64,000 bases of DNA, from NCBI RefSeq assembly GCF_003151135.1, contig NZ_QEQK01000019.1:1-64000 (forward strand), written 5' to 3'. This document shows, piece by piece, positions 49,942-61,557 of this stretch; the stretch's first letter is position 1; every line of letters begins with the position of its first letter. Origin of the DNA: Abyssibacter profundi (GTDB taxonomy: Bacteria > Pseudomonadota > Gammaproteobacteria > Nevskiales > OUC007). A program made the translations under genes and the position numbers. Below the pieces are notes generated by a model. That model saw nothing but the letters and a program-made list of their open reading frames with translations. It searched no databases and had not been told where the DNA came from.

Positions 49942-50495
49942 TCCAGGACATCCTGAAAGACGCTGCGCAGCGCATGAGCAAGAGCATTGACGTGCTGCAG
50001 CAGGAATTCACCAAGATTCGCACCGGGCGGGCGCACCCCAGCCTGCTCGACCATGTGACCGTGGACTATTACGGCTCGGAAGTGCCGCTGTCGCAGGCCG
50101 CGAACATCACCAGCGAAGACGCGCGCACGCTGACCATCCAGCCGTGGGAAAAGACCATGGTCGCGCCCATCGAAAAGGCGTTGATGAAGTCGGACCTGGG
50201 GCTGAATCCGAATACCGCGGGCACGGTCATCCGCATCGTGCTGCCGCCGCTGACGGAAGAGCGTCGGCGTGACCTGGTCAAAGTGGTCCGCGCAGAAGCC
50301 GAGAGCGCCCGCGTGGCCATTCGCAACGTGCGCCGCGATGCCAACTCGGATCTGAAGGAACTGCAGAAGGAGGGCGAGATCTCCGAGGATGATCTGCGTC
50401 GTTCCGAGCAGGACATCCAGAAGATCACCGACGAGCATGTGGCCAAGGTCGATGCCAAGCTGGCCGCGAAGGAAGAGGAGATGATGGCCGTCTGA
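49938..50495 (+). CDS. frr: Ribosome recycling factor
   Basis: A 185-residue protein with the RRF start [20 protein letters not shown], the conserved [12 protein letters not shown], and the C-terminal helix [10 protein letters not shown]-like segment ([20 protein letters not shown]). It splits post-termination ribosomes with EF-G. Confidence 0.97.
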   Translation: MIQDILKDAAQRMSKSIDVLQQEFTKIRTGRAHPSLLDHVTVDYYGSEVPLSQAANITSEDARTLTIQPWEKTMVAPIEKALMKSDLGLNPNTAGTVIRIVLPPLTEERRRDLVKVVRAEAESARVAIRNVRRDANSDLKELQKEGEISEDDLRRSEQDIQKITDEHVAKVDAKLAAKEEEMMAV

Positions 50496-50506
50496 ACCGG
50501 CTGTTC

Positions 50507-51244
50507 GTGCCGGAACAGACGTCGAACGTCGTGTCTATTCCTCAACATGTCGCCGTCATCATGGACGGCAACGGCCGCTGGGCGCGCCGACGCGGGCAGC
50601 CCCGCACCGCGGGTCATCGGGCGGGCGTCAAAGCCCTGCGGGCCCTCGTCGAGCAAAGCATCCGATCCAAGCTGGGTTATGTCACCGTTTTCGCGTTTTC
50701 CAGCGAGAACTGGTCGCGGCCGTTGCAAGAGGTCCGTGTGCTCATGGAGCTCTTCATGCGCGCACTGGATCGCGAAGTCGCCGAGCTGCATGACAATGGT
50801 GTGAGGCTGCGCTTTATCGGCGACCATGGTCGACTGGCGCCGGCGCTGCGTGAGCGTATGGCCAAGGCCGAGGCGCTAACCGCCGGTAACAGTCGCTTGC
50901 AGCTCGCCATCGCCGTTGGCTACGGTGGCCGAGACGATCTGGCACGCGCCGCAAAGCGCCTGGCTCAGGACGTCGCGACCGGGCAGGTCAATCCATCCGA
51001 TATCAATGAAGACCTGCTCGGGCGGTACCGGGATCTGGGCGATTGGCCCGACCCTGATCTGTTCATCCGCACCGGAGGAGACCAGCGCGTGAGCAATTTC
51101 CTGCTTTGGGACCTCGCCTATACCGAGTTGTACTTCTCGCCGGTGCTTTGGCCCGACTTCAATGGTCAGACCCTGATCGAGGCATTGGATTGGTTCGCAG
51201 ACCGCGAGCGTCGATTCGGTGGCCTGCTCGAGGCGAGTTCCTAA
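50507..51244 (+). CDS. uppS: Undecaprenyl diphosphate synthase
   Basis: A 245-residue cis-prenyltransferase with VAVIMDGNGRWARRRG, GHRAGVKALR, FAFSSENWSRP and the C-terminal LFIRTGGDQRVSNFLLWDLAYTEL. It makes the C55 carrier for cell-wall and LPS assembly. It starts with GTG at 50507; the stop overlaps the cdsA ATG (TAATG). Confidence 0.96.
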   Translation: MPEQTSNVVSIPQHVAVIMDGNGRWARRRGQPRTAGHRAGVKALRALVEQSIRSKLGYVTVFAFSSENWSRPLQEVRVLMELFMRALDREVAELHDNGVRLRFIGDHGRLAPALRERMAKAEALTAGNSRLQLAIAVGYGGRDDLARAAKRLAQDVATGQVNPSDINEDLLGRYRDLGDWPDPDLFIRTGGDQRVSNFLLWDLAYTELYFSPVLWPDFNGQTLIEALDWFADRERRFGGLLEASS

Positions 51245-52071
51245 TGCTCTGGAAGCGGATTGCCACGGCGGTGGTGCTGGCGCCGATTGCGCTGGCATTG
51301 ATCTGGTTCGGTCCGGCCTGGGCTGTTGGCGCCATCATCGCGCTGGTGCTGCTGCTGGCGGCCGAGGAGTGGGTCCGCTTAAGTGCGCTGACCGAAACCT
51401 CCTGGCATGCCACCTTCACGGCCGTGTCGGCCGCCTTGCTGATCGCCGCCTTTGGCCTGGACAAGGGCAGCCTGATTGTCGATGCCACCTTGTTGCTGGG
51501 CTGCGCCTGGTGGGTTTTCGCGGCAGGCTGGCTGAAGGCCTACCCGGCGATTTTTCGCGACGGGCGCGTCTCGCCTGCAACGGCGGCGGCGTCGGGCTGG
51601 CTGATGTTTATTCCGGCGTACCTCGCGGTGATGCTGCTGCACGGACACCCGGGGTATTCAGGCCCCTTGCATGTGCTGTTGCTGCTGGCGCTGGTCTGGG
51701 CCGCAGATACCGGTGCCTATTTCGCAGGTCATCGCTTCGGCCGCCGTAAGCTGGCGCCCAGCATCAGCCCCGGCAAAACCTGGGAAGGGTTTGTTGGCGG
51801 CTTCGTGGCTGCCGGGCTCATCGCCGTGCTGACCGGCTTGTTCCTGCTGCCGACTGGTGCCTGGGGCCTGCCCGGCTTCGTGCTGGTCTGTCTTGTGGCG
51901 GTGGCGTTTTCGGTGGTCGGGGATCTCTCTATCAGCATGTTCAAGCGGCAGGCCAACGTGAAGGACACGGGCCAGCTGCTGCCCGGGCACGGGGGCATTC
52001 TGGATCGGCTGGATAGCCTGTTTGCGGCTGCACCCGTGCTGGCACTGGGCCTTCGCTGGTTGGGAGCATGA
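51244..52071 (+). CDS. cdsA: Phosphatidate cytidylyltransferase
   Basis: A 275-residue membrane enzyme making CDP-diacylglycerol, with about eight hydrophobic helices. It has [13 protein letters not shown] and the family signature [19 protein letters not shown]...DRLDSL near the C-terminus. The ATG overlaps the uppS stop and its own stop overlaps dxr (ATGA). Confidence 0.96.
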   Translation: MLWKRIATAVVLAPIALALIWFGPAWAVGAIIALVLLLAAEEWVRLSALTETSWHATFTAVSAALLIAAFGLDKGSLIVDATLLLGCAWWVFAAGWLKAYPAIFRDGRVSPATAAASGWLMFIPAYLAVMLLHGHPGYSGPLHVLLLLALVWAADTGAYFAGHRFGRRKLAPSISPGKTWEGFVGGFVAAGLIAVLTGLFLLPTGAWGLPGFVLVCLVAVAFSVVGDLSISMFKRQANVKDTGQLLPGHGGILDRLDSLFAAAPVLALGLRWLGA

Positions 52072-53270
52072 CCACCGGGATTGCCATTCTGGGAGCGACC
52101 GGGAGCATCGGTGCCAGCACCCTGGATGTGATTGAACGCCACCCCGGCCGGTTTCGCTGTGTCGCGGTCTCTGCACGCCACGACGTCGAGGGAATGTTGG
52201 CGATCTGCCAGCGCCACCGGCCTGCGCTAGCCGCCATGGCGGATCCCCAGGCGGCGGCCACCCTGGCTGCCCGATTGCGGGATCTGCAGCTGCCAACCGA
52301 AGTGGCGACCGGGGCGGCGGGCCTGCTGGCCGTTGCCGAGCACGAAGCCGCGGATCAGGTCATGGCCGCGATTGTCGGCGCAGCCGGACTGCTGCCGACG
52401 CTTGCGGCCGCACGCCGTGGCAAACGCGTGCTGCTCGCCAATAAGGAGTCGCTGGTGATGGCCGGCCAGCTCCTGATGGATGCCGTGGCCGAGAGCGGGG
52501 CGGATCTGCTGCCGATCGACAGCGAGCACAACGCGATCTACCAGTGTCTGCCTGGTGACTATCGCTGCGGTGCCGCGCTGCCCGGGGTCACCGAGATTCT
52601 GCTGACGGCCTCCGGTGGTCCGTTCCTGGAGACCCCTTTGTCGCGGCTGCCCGGCATGTCACCTGATGATGCCTGCGCACACCCCAACTGGGAGATGGGG
52701 CGCAAGATCAGCGTGGATTCGGCCACGATGATGAACAAGGGGCTGGAGGTCATCGAGGCCGCGTGGCTATTCAACCTGCCGCCGGACAAGATTCGCGTGA
52801 TCATCCATCCGCAAAGTGTCGTGCATTCCATGGTGCGCATGGACGATGGCTCCGTGCTCGCGCAGATGGGACAGCCAGACATGCGAACCCCGATTGTCTA
52901 TGGCATGGCCTGGCCCGAACGCATGGATGGCGGGGTGGCTCCGTTGGATCTGGTCACGGCGGGTCCGCTGGATTTCCGCAGCCCGGATCTGGAGCGGTTT
53001 CCCTGCCTGCGCCTGGCGCAAGATGCGCTGTCCGCTGGCGGCACCGCACCGCTGGTGCTCAATGCGGCCAACGAGGTGGCGGTGCAGGCCTTTCTGGACG
53101 GGCGCGTGGGATTCACAGCCATTGCCGAGGTGATTGCCAACACCCTGGATCAGACAGCGGTCATGCCCTGTCCAGGCGACGTGGACGACATCGTGGCGCT
53201 GGACCAGGACATTCGTCGGGTCGCCGGGGAATTAATCGGACGGTGCGAGGGTCGAAGGCAGCATGCTTGA
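52068..53270 (+). CDS. dxr: 1-deoxy-D-xylulose-5-phosphate reductoisomerase
   Basis: A 400-residue MEP-pathway enzyme: NADPH motif [45 protein letters not shown], the flexible loop [21 protein letters not shown] (in parts), and [12 protein letters not shown]. It feeds isoprenoid precursor to UppS, encoded two genes upstream. Confidence 0.97.
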   Translation: MTTGIAILGATGSIGASTLDVIERHPGRFRCVAVSARHDVEGMLAICQRHRPALAAMADPQAAATLAARLRDLQLPTEVATGAAGLLAVAEHEAADQVMAAIVGAAGLLPTLAAARRGKRVLLANKESLVMAGQLLMDAVAESGADLLPIDSEHNAIYQCLPGDYRCGAALPGVTEILLTASGGPFLETPLSRLPGMSPDDACAHPNWEMGRKISVDSATMMNKGLEVIEAAWLFNLPPDKIRVIIHPQSVVHSMVRMDDGSVLAQMGQPDMRTPIVYGMAWPERMDGGVAPLDLVTAGPLDFRSPDLERFPCLRLAQDALSAGGTAPLVLNAANEVAVQAFLDGRVGFTAIAEVIANTLDQTAVMPCPGDVDDIVALDQDIRRVAGELIGRCEGRRQHA

Positions 53271-54636
53271 TCTCCCTTTCAGCAGCGTGCTGGTTTCCGC
53301 CATCGCGTTCATCGTTGCACTCGGCGCTCTCGTGGCGTTTCACGAGTTCGGGCACTTCTGGGTGGCGCGCAAGCTCGGCGTCAAGGTGCTGCGCTATTCC
53401 ATTGGTTTCGGGCGACCGATCTGGTCGCGCGTGTCACCCCGCACGGGGGTCGAGTACGCCATCTCGGCTATTCCGTTGGGTGGCTACGTCAAAATGTTGG
53501 ACGAGCGCGAGGGGCCGGTGGCCGAAAGTGACCGGCCTGCAGCGTTCAACGTGCAACCCGTCTGGAAGCGGATTTGCATTGTGGCGGCGGGGCCGGGCGC
53601 CAACTTCATTCTGGCCATTGCCGCCTACTGGCTGGTGTTCGTCATCGGCTCCACCGCGCTGCGCCCAGAACTGGGCCCGGTGGCCGATGGCACGCTGGCT
53701 GATCAAGCCGGTCTGGAGCAGGGCATGGTCGTCACCTCGGTGGGTGGCGAGCGCATCCAGAGCTGGGATCAGCTCCGCCCCCGGCTGATCGAGGTCGCCC
53801 TCAGCGGCAAACCCGTACCCGTTGAGGTGCAGACGGCTGCGGGTGCTGCCCAGACCACAACCCTGGATTTATCGGGGGTCAGCGCCGATCCGCAGCGTTT
53901 ATTTGAGACGCTGGGGCTGACACCGCCCGCGTTCGAAGTGCCACCGGTGATTGGCGAGGTGGTAGCCGATTTGCCCGCAGCCCGTGCCGGCCTGCAGTCA
54001 GGCGATCAGATCCTGTCGATGGATGGTCAGTCCTTCGAGACCTGGCGGCAAATGCGTGACTGGGTGCGGGCGCATCCCGGCGAGGCCGTTGACGTGTCGC
54101 TGCGGCGCGGGGGCGAGACGCTCGACCGGACCATCCGGCTGGAGCAGCGAGAGGACGACAGCGGGCGCTACGGATACCTGGGAGCTGGCCCGCAGATTCC
54201 TGACGGCTTTTACGACGCGCTGCGGGTGCAGGTGCGCTACGGGCCGTTGGCCGCGGTGGCCGAGGCGGCGTCCCAGACCTGGCGCATGTCCTGGCTGACC
54301 CTGCGGATGATCGGCCGCATGATCACCGGTGATGTATCGGTCAAGAATGTTTCGGGCCCAATTCACATCGCCGAATATGCCGGCTATTCGGCGCAGGCTG
54401 GCATTGTGACCTTCCTGAGCTTCATGGCCATTGTCTCGGTTAGCCTGGGTGTTCTGAACCTGCTGCCGGTGCCCGTGTTGGATGGGGGGCATCTGCTGTA
54501 TTATCTCGTCGAATTGGTGAAGGGCTCCCCGATCTCCGAATCCGTTCAGGCGGCCGGCCAGCAGATTGGGCTGCTGCTTCTATTCATGTTGATGAGCCTC
54601 GCCTTCTATAACGATATCAGCCGGCTCATTGGATAA
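53263..54636 (+). CDS. rseP: Site-2 intramembrane metalloprotease RseP
   Basis: A 457-residue protein with zinc motif [13 protein letters not shown] in the first helix, a pair of periplasmic PDZ domains (about 115-300), and the second active-site element [14 protein letters not shown] near residue 400. It cleaves the anti-sigma factor RseA to release sigma-E during envelope stress. It overlaps the end of dxr by 8 bases and precedes bamA. Confidence 0.96.
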   Translation: MLDLPFSSVLVSAIAFIVALGALVAFHEFGHFWVARKLGVKVLRYSIGFGRPIWSRVSPRTGVEYAISAIPLGGYVKMLDEREGPVAESDRPAAFNVQPVWKRICIVAAGPGANFILAIAAYWLVFVIGSTALRPELGPVADGTLADQAGLEQGMVVTSVGGERIQSWDQLRPRLIEVALSGKPVPVEVQTAAGAAQTTTLDLSGVSADPQRLFETLGLTPPAFEVPPVIGEVVADLPAARAGLQSGDQILSMDGQSFETWRQMRDWVRAHPGEAVDVSLRRGGETLDRTIRLEQREDDSGRYGYLGAGPQIPDGFYDALRVQVRYGPLAAVAEAASQTWRMSWLTLRMIGRMITGDVSVKNVSGPIHIAEYAGYSAQAGIVTFLSFMAIVSVSLGVLNLLPVPVLDGGHLLYYLVELVKGSPISESVQAAGQQIGLLLLFMLMSLAFYNDISRLIG

Positions 54637-54654
54637 ATCCGAGTACGAATCATC

Positions 54655-56967
54655 ATGCGAACCGTGACATCACGGATCCTGGGGGCACTTGTTGCATGCC
54701 TTCTGTCCGCAGCGGCATCTGCCTACGAAAGCTTTGTCATCGAAGACATCCAGGCCGTGGGGCTACAGCGCCTGGAAATCGGCACGATCCTGACCTATCT
54801 GCCCGTGACCAATGGTGACGAGCTGAATGATCGCACCGGTCAGCAGGCGATTCGTTCGCTCTACCAGACCGGTTTGTTCGAGAACGTGGCCCTGGGTCGC
54901 GACGGCGACACGCTGCTCATCTACGTGGAAGAGCGTCCGGCGATTGCCTCGTTTGAAATCGAGGGCAACAAAAAGATCAAGGGCGAGGAAGTCGACGAGG
55001 CCATGGAGTCGGCGGGCCTCAAGCAGGGCGAGCTGTTCCGTCGAGTCATTCTTGATCAGGTGCAGCAGGAACTGACCCGTCAGTACTACGCCAACGGCTA
55101 CTACGACGTGAAGGTCGAGACCGAAGTCGAGGAGGTCTCCGATAACCGTGTCAGCATTCTGGTCAAGGTGACCGAAGGGCGTGTCGCCAAGATCGAGCAG
55201 ATCAACATCGTTGGCAACGAGGCCTTTAGCGACGCGGAATTGCTGGATACCTTCAAGCTCGAAGCCAGCAACGTCTTCAAGTTCTTCCAACGCTCCGATC
55301 GCTACTCCAAGCAGCAGCTGCTGGGCGATCTGGAAGCGTTGTCGTCGTATTACCTGGACCGTGGCTACCTGAAGTTCAATGTGGACTCGGTGCAGGTGGC
55401 GCTGACGCCAGACAAGAAAGACATCTACGTCTCGATCAACGTCAGCGAAGGGCAGACCTACACGGTGTCTTCGCTGGAGTTTGCCGGCGATCTCATCCTC
55501 AATGAGGACTACCTGAGACGCCTGGTGCTGCTGGATGCGGGGGATACTTTCTCGCGCAAGGAAGCGACGGAAGGTGCCGAGCGCATCAGTGACGCCTTGT
55601 CGAACTTCGGCTATGCCTTTGCCGATGTGCGCCCGCTCCCCGAGCTGAACGAGGATGATCGGACCGTCAAGCTGAGCATGTACGTCGATCCGGGCTCACG
55701 CGTCTACGTCCGGCGGATCAACTTCTCCGGCAACCTGAAGACGCAAGACGAAACGCTGCGCCGCGAAATGCGTCAGTTCGAGGGCGCCGTGTTCTCGCGG
55801 GCTGCGGTCGAGCGCTCGCGCATCCGTCTGGCTCGCCTGGCATTCGTCGAGGACGCCACCGTGGAAACGCAGCCGGTGCCGGGCACCGATGACCTGGTCG
55901 ATGTGATCTTCGAGATTACCGAACGGCCTCCGGGTTCGGTGCAGTTGGGTGTCGGCTTCTCGGGTTCACAGGGCTTTCTGCTGACCGGCAGCGTCACGCA
56001 CTCCAATTTCCTGGGCACGGGGAATCGGGTCAGCGCCTCCGTGGAGTCGAATGAGTTCTCCCGCTCCATCGCAGGTAGCTGGACCAATCCTTACGCAACG
56101 CCCGAGGGCATTAGCCGAACGGTTGATCTGCGTTACCGTGAGTCTGAGCAGGTCGTGCGCTTTAGTTCCGGTTTCGACACCAATACGGCTACGGCCTCTT
56201 TGACCTATGGGTTCCCGCTGTCCGAGTACACATCCATTCGCCTCGGCGGCGGTCTGGAAGCGGTGACCATCGAAACCTTTGCCAATCAGAACATCACCTC
56301 CAATGAGGTGCTGGAGTTCGTGGTCGCCGAAGGGACGAAGTTCTACAACCTGGAACTGCGCACCGGCATCATCCGCGATACGCGCAACCGCACCATCTTC
56401 GCGACACGCGGTGCGCTGCATCGCCTGACCCTGGACCTGACGGTGCCGGGTAGCGATCTGCAGGTGTTCAAGGCCTTCTACAACTTCCAGCAGTACGTTC
56501 CGATCTACAAGGGCCTGTTTGGCGAGATCAATGCGTCCGTGGGTGTGGCGGATGGCTACGGCGATACCGACCTGATTCCGCCCTACGAGCGCCTGTTCGC
56601 CGGGGGCTCTCGTTCGGTCCGTGGTTATCGTGACGGCACGCTGGGGCCGCGTGATACGCCGCGCAACCTGTTCAATAATCCCTTTGGTGGCAAGTTCCGC
56701 ATATACGCGCAGAACGAGCTGATCATTCCGACGCCTCTGGAAACCGACAATAAGAGCACGCGCCTGTCCGTGTTCTACGACATCGGCAACGTTTTTAATG
56801 AAGTCGATGATTTCGAGACCGGCGAACTTCGCAGTTCCTACGGCATCGCTTACACCTGGTTCACGCCGTTTCTTGGCGTGCTGGATCTGAGTTACGCGAT
56901 TCCTGTCGGTCCCGAGCAGGGCGATGAACTGGATCGCTTCCAGCTCAACTTCGGTACAGGCTTCTAA
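54655..56967 (+). CDS. bamA: Outer-membrane protein assembly factor BamA
   Basis: A 770-residue Omp85 protein. It has a signal peptide ending AAASA|YESF and five POTRA domains (about 25-420; e.g. FVIEDIQAVGLQRLEIGTI, KIEQINIVGNEAFSD). A 16-strand barrel follows with the lid motif (V/I)RGY as SVRGYRDGTLGPRD near residue 660. It closes with a terminal Phe (FQLNFGTGF), the outer-membrane targeting signature. It inserts beta-barrel proteins. Confidence 0.97.
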   Translation: MRTVTSRILGALVACLLSAAASAYESFVIEDIQAVGLQRLEIGTILTYLPVTNGDELNDRTGQQAIRSLYQTGLFENVALGRDGDTLLIYVEERPAIASFEIEGNKKIKGEEVDEAMESAGLKQGELFRRVILDQVQQELTRQYYANGYYDVKVETEVEEVSDNRVSILVKVTEGRVAKIEQINIVGNEAFSDAELLDTFKLEASNVFKFFQRSDRYSKQQLLGDLEALSSYYLDRGYLKFNVDSVQVALTPDKKDIYVSINVSEGQTYTVSSLEFAGDLILNEDYLRRLVLLDAGDTFSRKEATEGAERISDALSNFGYAFADVRPLPELNEDDRTVKLSMYVDPGSRVYVRRINFSGNLKTQDETLRREMRQFEGAVFSRAAVERSRIRLARLAFVEDATVETQPVPGTDDLVDVIFEITERPPGSVQLGVGFSGSQGFLLTGSVTHSNFLGTGNRVSASVESNEFSRSIAGSWTNPYATPEGISRTVDLRYRESEQVVRFSSGFDTNTATASLTYGFPLSEYTSIRLGGGLEAVTIETFANQNITSNEVLEFVVAEGTKFYNLELRTGIIRDTRNRTIFATRGALHRLTLDLTVPGSDLQVFKAFYNFQQYVPIYKGLFGEINASVGVADGYGDTDLIPPYERLFAGGSRSVRGYRDGTLGPRDTPRNLFNNPFGGKFRIYAQNELIIPTPLETDNKSTRLSVFYDIGNVFNEVDDFETGELRSSYGIAYTWFTPFLGVLDLSYAIPVGPEQGDELDRFQLNFGTGF

Positions 56968-57020
56968 GACACGCCAGCTGGCCTGGTGTCCAACTCGATT
57001 CGACCAACCGTCCAAATCTC

Positions 57021-57524
57021 ATGAAACAGATCACCACGATTCTCGCTCTTCTGATTGCCGGTGTTGCCTGGAGCAGCACGGCCCTGGCAGAGATCCGCAT
57101 CGCGACCATTCAGTCCCAGCGACTGATCAAGGAATCGCCGCAGTACAAGAAGATGGAAGCCCAGATGAAGGCCGACTTCGAGCGTCGCGCCAAGGAACTG
57201 GAGCAGCAGGGCAAGCAGCTGTCCGAAGACCTGCAGGCCTTCAAGCGCAATGCTGATGTGATGAGCGCAGCAGAGCGGGCCCGTACGGAAAAGGACCTCA
57301 ACACGCGCCGCATCGACTTCAACTACTCGGAGCGCAAGTTCCGTGAGGATGTCGCCGCCCGTGAAAAGGAACTGGCCCAGCAGCTGATGAACCAGATTTC
57401 CGAAGTGATCGAGGCCGTGGCCACCGAAGGCAAGTACGATCTGGTCCTGCAGGATCCGGTCTACGCCAGTGACGCCGTGGACGTGACGGGGCAGGTGCTG
57501 CGCCGTCTGGAAAACGCGAAGTAG
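57021..57524 (+). CDS. skp: Periplasmic chaperone Skp/OmpH
   Basis: A 167-residue exported protein: signal peptide ending STALA|EIRIA, then long charged coiled-coil helices (the Skp arms) and a small beta core (YDLVLQDPVYASDAVDVTG). It ferries unfolded outer-membrane proteins to BamA, encoded just upstream. Confidence 0.93.
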   Translation: MKQITTILALLIAGVAWSSTALAEIRIATIQSQRLIKESPQYKKMEAQMKADFERRAKELEQQGKQLSEDLQAFKRNADVMSAAERARTEKDLNTRRIDFNYSERKFREDVAAREKELAQQLMNQISEVIEAVATEGKYDLVLQDPVYASDAVDVTGQVLRRLENAK

Positions 57525-57536
57525 GGATCCGGTCAC

Positions 57537-58547
57537 TTGGCCGTTCGACTGCGGACGCTGGCTGAGCGCTACGGCCTGGAGCTGGTGGGCGACGGCGACG
57601 TCGAGATTGACGGGGTCTGCACCCTGGCCAATGGCCGGGCCGGTGGGATCAGCTTTCTCGCCAATCCGCACTATCGCCGCCATCTGAGTCAAACCGCAGC
57701 CAGCGCGGTCATCGTCGCCGAAGCCGACGCGTCCGACCTGTCCACGCCTGGCCTGGTGGCGCAGGACCCTTACGTTGCCTACGCACGGGTTGCCGCCGAA
57801 TTCGTGCCGGCACCCGATGCCCAGGGCAGCATCCACGCCCGCGCTGTTATCGATGAAGGCGCCAGCCTGGGTGCCGGCGTGAGCGTGGCCGCCGGTGCGG
57901 TCGTCGCCGCAGGTGCCCGGCTCGGTGACGGCGTCAGCGTCGGCGCGAATGCCGTGATCGGCCGCGATGTCAGCATCGGCGCGCAAACCCAGCTAGGGCC
58001 CAATGTCACGCTCGAAGAGGGTGTGGTGATTGGCGCGCGCTGTCGTCTGCATCCCGGCGTCGTGGTCGGTAGCCGCGGCTTCGGCTTGGCCATGGATGCA
58101 GGCCGCTGGATCGAGGTGCCGCAGCTGGGAACCGTGCGGGTGGGCGACGATGTCGAGATCGGCGCCAATACCACCATCGACCGTGGCGCCGTCGAAGACA
58201 CGGTTATCGGAGATGACGTCAAGATCGACAACCTCGTGCAAATCGCCCATAACGTGCGAATCGGCGACCACAGTGCGCTGGCGGCCAAGGTGGGCATTGC
58301 CGGCAGCAGCACGATCGGGTCTTATTGCATGCTCGGAGGTGCCGTGGGTGTGGCCGGTCACCTCGAGATCACCGACAAGGTGATGATTACCGGAATGACG
58401 CTGGTGACTCGCTCGATTCGCGAGCCCGGCACGTACTCCTCCGGTTGGCCGGTCGCCACCAGTGGTGAGTGGCGCAAGCAGGTTGCACGGCTGCGTCGCT
58501 TGGGCAAGCTGGAAGACCGGGTCAAACAACTCGAATCGGGTGCCTGA
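57537..58547 (+). CDS. lpxD: UDP-3-O-acylglucosamine N-acyltransferase
   Basis: A 336-residue lipid A enzyme. The N-terminal uridine-binding domain (LAERYGLELVGDGDVEIDGV, FLANPHYRRHL) is followed by left-handed beta-helix hexapeptides (VSVGANAVIGRDVSIGAQTQ) with His in IAHNVRIGDHS. A C-terminal helix (LRRLGKLEDRVKQLES) ends it. The start is probably the TTG at 57537, with GGGATCC in front; an ATG is lacking at this end. Confidence 0.95.
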   Translation: MAVRLRTLAERYGLELVGDGDVEIDGVCTLANGRAGGISFLANPHYRRHLSQTAASAVIVAEADASDLSTPGLVAQDPYVAYARVAAEFVPAPDAQGSIHARAVIDEGASLGAGVSVAAGAVVAAGARLGDGVSVGANAVIGRDVSIGAQTQLGPNVTLEEGVVIGARCRLHPGVVVGSRGFGLAMDAGRWIEVPQLGTVRVGDDVEIGANTTIDRGAVEDTVIGDDVKIDNLVQIAHNVRIGDHSALAAKVGIAGSSTIGSYCMLGGAVGVAGHLEITDKVMITGMTLVTRSIREPGTYSSGWPVATSGEWRKQVARLRRLGKLEDRVKQLESGA

Positions 58548-58589
58548 GCATCCCGACGGACAGGCAGGACAGGGCGGGGTAGCAGATCA

Positions 58590-59042
58590 GTGGCGGGCGA
58601 AAGCACGATTAACGATATTCTGAAGCTGGTACCGCATCGGTACCCGTTTCTTCTGGTCGACCGCGTGGTCGAATTCGATGGGCAGGAACGGCTGGTCACG
58701 TTCAAGAACGTGACCTACAACGAACCCTTTTTCCCCGGACACTTTCCCCAGGTGCCGGTCATGCCTGGCGTGCTGATCCTGGAGGCGCTGGCGCAAACCT
58801 GCGGCCTGCTGGTGTCGCATGTGACCGGGGTACGCGCATCGGACGGCATCATTTTGTATTTCGCCGGCATCGACAAGGCGCGTTTCAAGCGCCCCGTGTC
58901 GCCCGGCGACCGCCTGATGATGGAAGCCAAGGTGATCCGTCATAAGCGGGAGATCTGGAAGTTCGAGGCACGTGCCTGGGTCGATGACCAGACCGTGTGC
59001 ACGGCCGATCTCATGTGTGCAGCCAAGTCCGTCGTCGAATGA
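58590..59042 (+). CDS. fabZ: 3-hydroxyacyl-ACP dehydratase FabZ
   Basis: A 150-residue hotdog dehydratase of fatty-acid synthesis with [20 protein letters not shown] and [23 protein letters not shown], containing the catalytic His and Glu. Start GTG at 58590. Its stop overlaps the lpxA ATG (ATGA). Confidence 0.96.
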   Translation: MAGESTINDILKLVPHRYPFLLVDRVVEFDGQERLVTFKNVTYNEPFFPGHFPQVPVMPGVLILEALAQTCGLLVSHVTGVRASDGIILYFAGIDKARFKRPVSPGDRLMMEAKVIRHKREIWKFEARAWVDDQTVCTADLMCAAKSVVE

Positions 59043-59812
59043 GTATTCATCCCACGGCCATCGTCGAGCCCAGCGCGCAGATTCACGACACCGCCGACAT
59101 CGGCCCGTACAGCATCATCGGGGCCGATGTGGAAATCGGCGCGGGCACGCGTATCGGTCCGCATGTCGTGATCGGGGCCCAGACCCGCATCGGGGAAGAC
59201 AACCAGATCTTCCAGTTCGCCTCGGTGGGTGAGATCTCGCAGGACATGACGGCCAAGCCGTCCGACAACACCTGGACGCTCATCGGCGACCGCAACGTCA
59301 TCCGTGAAAACGTGACCATCAACCGGGGCACGCTCAAGGAAGACGGCACCACCCGCATCGGCAGCGACAACTGGATCATGGCGTACTGCCATGTGGCCCA
59401 TGACTGCCAGATCGGCAGCCATACCATCTTTGCGAATAACGCCAGCCTCGCCGGTCATGTGCACATTGGCGACTGGGTGATCTTGGGCGGCTTCACGCTG
59501 ATCCACCAGTTCTGCCGAATGGGAGCGCACAGCTTCACGGGCTATGCCTCCGGGCTGGATCGTGATGTGCCCCCGTTTGTGCTGGTGGATGGCAATCCGG
59601 CGGTGCCACGTGGCATCAATACCCGTGGGCTGCAACGCCGGGGCTTCGACCGGGACGCGATTCGTCGCATCAAGGAGGCCTACCGGACGATTTACCGCAA
59701 GGAGCTCCGCCTGCCAGACGCCGTCGCGGCCTTGCGCGAGCAGCAGGATGACGAGCACGTCGCCTCGATGATCGAATTTATCGAAGCCTCGCAGCGCGGC
59801 TTGCAGCGCTAG
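59039..59812 (+). CDS. lpxA: UDP-N-acetylglucosamine O-acyltransferase
   Basis: A 257-residue left-handed beta-helix enzyme, the first step of lipid [51 protein letters not shown] with the catalytic His, and [11 protein letters not shown]. The longer frame upstream lies inside fabZ; the ATG at 59039 is the coupled start. Confidence 0.97.
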   Translation: MSIHPTAIVEPSAQIHDTADIGPYSIIGADVEIGAGTRIGPHVVIGAQTRIGEDNQIFQFASVGEISQDMTAKPSDNTWTLIGDRNVIRENVTINRGTLKEDGTTRIGSDNWIMAYCHVAHDCQIGSHTIFANNASLAGHVHIGDWVILGGFTLIHQFCRMGAHSFTGYASGLDRDVPPFVLVDGNPAVPRGINTRGLQRRGFDRDAIRRIKEAYRTIYRKELRLPDAVAALREQQDDEHVASMIEFIEASQRGLQR

Positions 59813-59836
59813 CAAGCCTTCACCTCGCGTCACGCC

Positions 59837-60967
59837 ATGCGGATCGCCATTATTGCCGGGGAAGCCTCCGGCGACATTCTCGGTGCGGGCCTGGTCCAGG
59901 CCCTTTCGCGCCGTGTGCCTGATCTCCAGGCCTTTGGTGTCACCGGGCCACGCATGACCGCGGCTGGCTGCGAATCGCTCGCGGACATCGAGACCTTGTC
60001 GGTCATGGGTCTGGTCGAGGTGCTGAAGGAAGTCCCACGACTGGTGAAATTCCGGCGCAGGCTGATCGAACAAATCCTGGCCCGCAAACCCGATGTGGTC
60101 GTGGGCATTGATGCACCAGACTTCAATCTGGGCTTGGAAAAACGCCTGCGCGCCCGGGGCATTCCGACGGTGCACTATGTCAGCCCGTCGGTTTGGGCCT
60201 GGCGGCAGGGGCGGGTTAAGCACATTGCCGAGTCGGTCGATTTGATGCTGACCTTGTTCCCATTCGAGGCCGCCTTCTACCGAGACAGCGGAATACCGGT
60301 CCGGTTTGTCGGGCATCCGCTGGCGGATCAGATTGCCGCCGACCCCGATCCCGCTGCGGCTCGACAATCCTTGGGGTTGCCGGATCAAGGCCCCGTGCTG
60401 GCTTTGCTGCCCGGTAGCCGCGGCAGCGAGATCGACCGGCTCGCACCGCTGTTCTTGCAGGCTGCGGAGCGGCTGACCCGTGACATGCCCGATCTGCATT
60501 GCATCCTACCGGCCGCCAATGCGAAGGCGCGGGAACGACTGGATGCGCTGGTTGCCGGGTCGCCGCTGGCGCTCACCGTCGTCGACGGCCAATCACAGGC
60601 GGCCATGGCGGCAGCCGATGCCGTGCTGATTGCCTCCGGCACCGCGACCTTGGAGACTCTGCTGGTCCAGCGACCGATGGTCGTCGCTTACGCCACCAAT
60701 GCCTTAACAGCCTGGCTGATGCTGGACCTGGGGCTGCTCAAGTCGCCGCATGTCGCATTGCCCAATCTGCTCATTGACGACCCGGCTGTTCCGGAGTTGT
60801 TGCAGGGTGCCGCCACACCGCAGGCATTGGCGGGTGCGGTGCGTCTACTGCTACAGCGCCCCGCGTATGCCCAGGCCCAGACGCGACAGTTCGCGGCCGT
60901 GCACAAGGCCTTGCAGCGCAATGCCGATGAAGAGGCTGCCGATGCCATTGTGGAGCTGCTGGGGTGA
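59837..60967 (+). CDS. lpxB: Lipid A disaccharide synthase
   Basis: A 376-residue GT19 glycosyltransferase: [20 protein letters not shown] at the start, [40 protein letters not shown] and [14 protein letters not shown]. It joins UDP-diacylglucosamine and lipid X. It overlaps rnhB by GTGA. Confidence 0.96.
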   Translation: MRIAIIAGEASGDILGAGLVQALSRRVPDLQAFGVTGPRMTAAGCESLADIETLSVMGLVEVLKEVPRLVKFRRRLIEQILARKPDVVVGIDAPDFNLGLEKRLRARGIPTVHYVSPSVWAWRQGRVKHIAESVDLMLTLFPFEAAFYRDSGIPVRFVGHPLADQIAADPDPAAARQSLGLPDQGPVLALLPGSRGSEIDRLAPLFLQAAERLTRDMPDLHCILPAANAKARERLDALVAGSPLALTVVDGQSQAAMAAADAVLIASGTATLETLLVQRPMVVAYATNALTAWLMLDLGLLKSPHVALPNLLIDDPAVPELLQGAATPQALAGAVRLLLQRPAYAQAQTRQFAAVHKALQRNADEEAADAIVELLG

Positions 60968-61557
60968 CCACGGAGCGCGTGGCAGGTGTTGATGAGGTCG
61001 GCCGCGGGCCGTTAGCAGGGCCGGTTGTTGCAGCGGCGGTGATTCTCGACCCCGACCAACCCATCGAAGGACTGGCCGACTCCAAGAAGCTCACCGAACG
61101 TCGGCGTGAGGCCTTGTTCGAAACGATTCAGGCGCGCGCTCTGGCCTGGGCCATCGCCGAGGCGAGCGTGCAGGAGATCGACAGCCTGAATATCCTGCAG
61201 GCGTCCTTGCTGGCCATGCGACGCGCAGTCGAGCAGCTGAGCCCAGCGCCAACCCAAGCGCTGGTTGATGGTAATCGCTCCCCCGGGCTGGACTGTCCGA
61301 CCACGCTTGTCATCGGCGGCGATGCGGTGGAGCCGGCGATTAGCGCAGCCTCGATTCTTGCCAAAGTGACGCGAGATCGACAGCTCGTCACCTTGGACAA
61401 AACCTACCCGGGCTATGGGCTAGCTCGCCACAAGGGGTATCCCACCGCCGCGCATCTCGACGCACTCCGGCGCCTGGGCGTCACACCCGTCCACCGGCGC
61501 AGCTTTGGACCTGTGCGCGACTTACTGGGCAAAGGGCAGCAACCCCTCTTCGGGTAA
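60964..61557 (+). CDS. rnhB: Ribonuclease HII
   Basis: A 197-residue RNase H2-type enzyme with [20 protein letters not shown] (first acids), [35 protein letters not shown] and [14 protein letters not shown]. It starts with GTG at 60964 overlapping the lpxB stop. In relatives dnaE and accA follow; here an integron does. Confidence 0.96.
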   Translation: MTTERVAGVDEVGRGPLAGPVVAAAVILDPDQPIEGLADSKKLTERRREALFETIQARALAWAIAEASVQEIDSLNILQASLLAMRRAVEQLSPAPTQALVDGNRSPGLDCPTTLVIGGDAVEPAISAASILAKVTRDRQLVTLDKTYPGYGLARHKGYPTAAHLDALRRLGVTPVHRRSFGPVRDLLGKGQQPLFG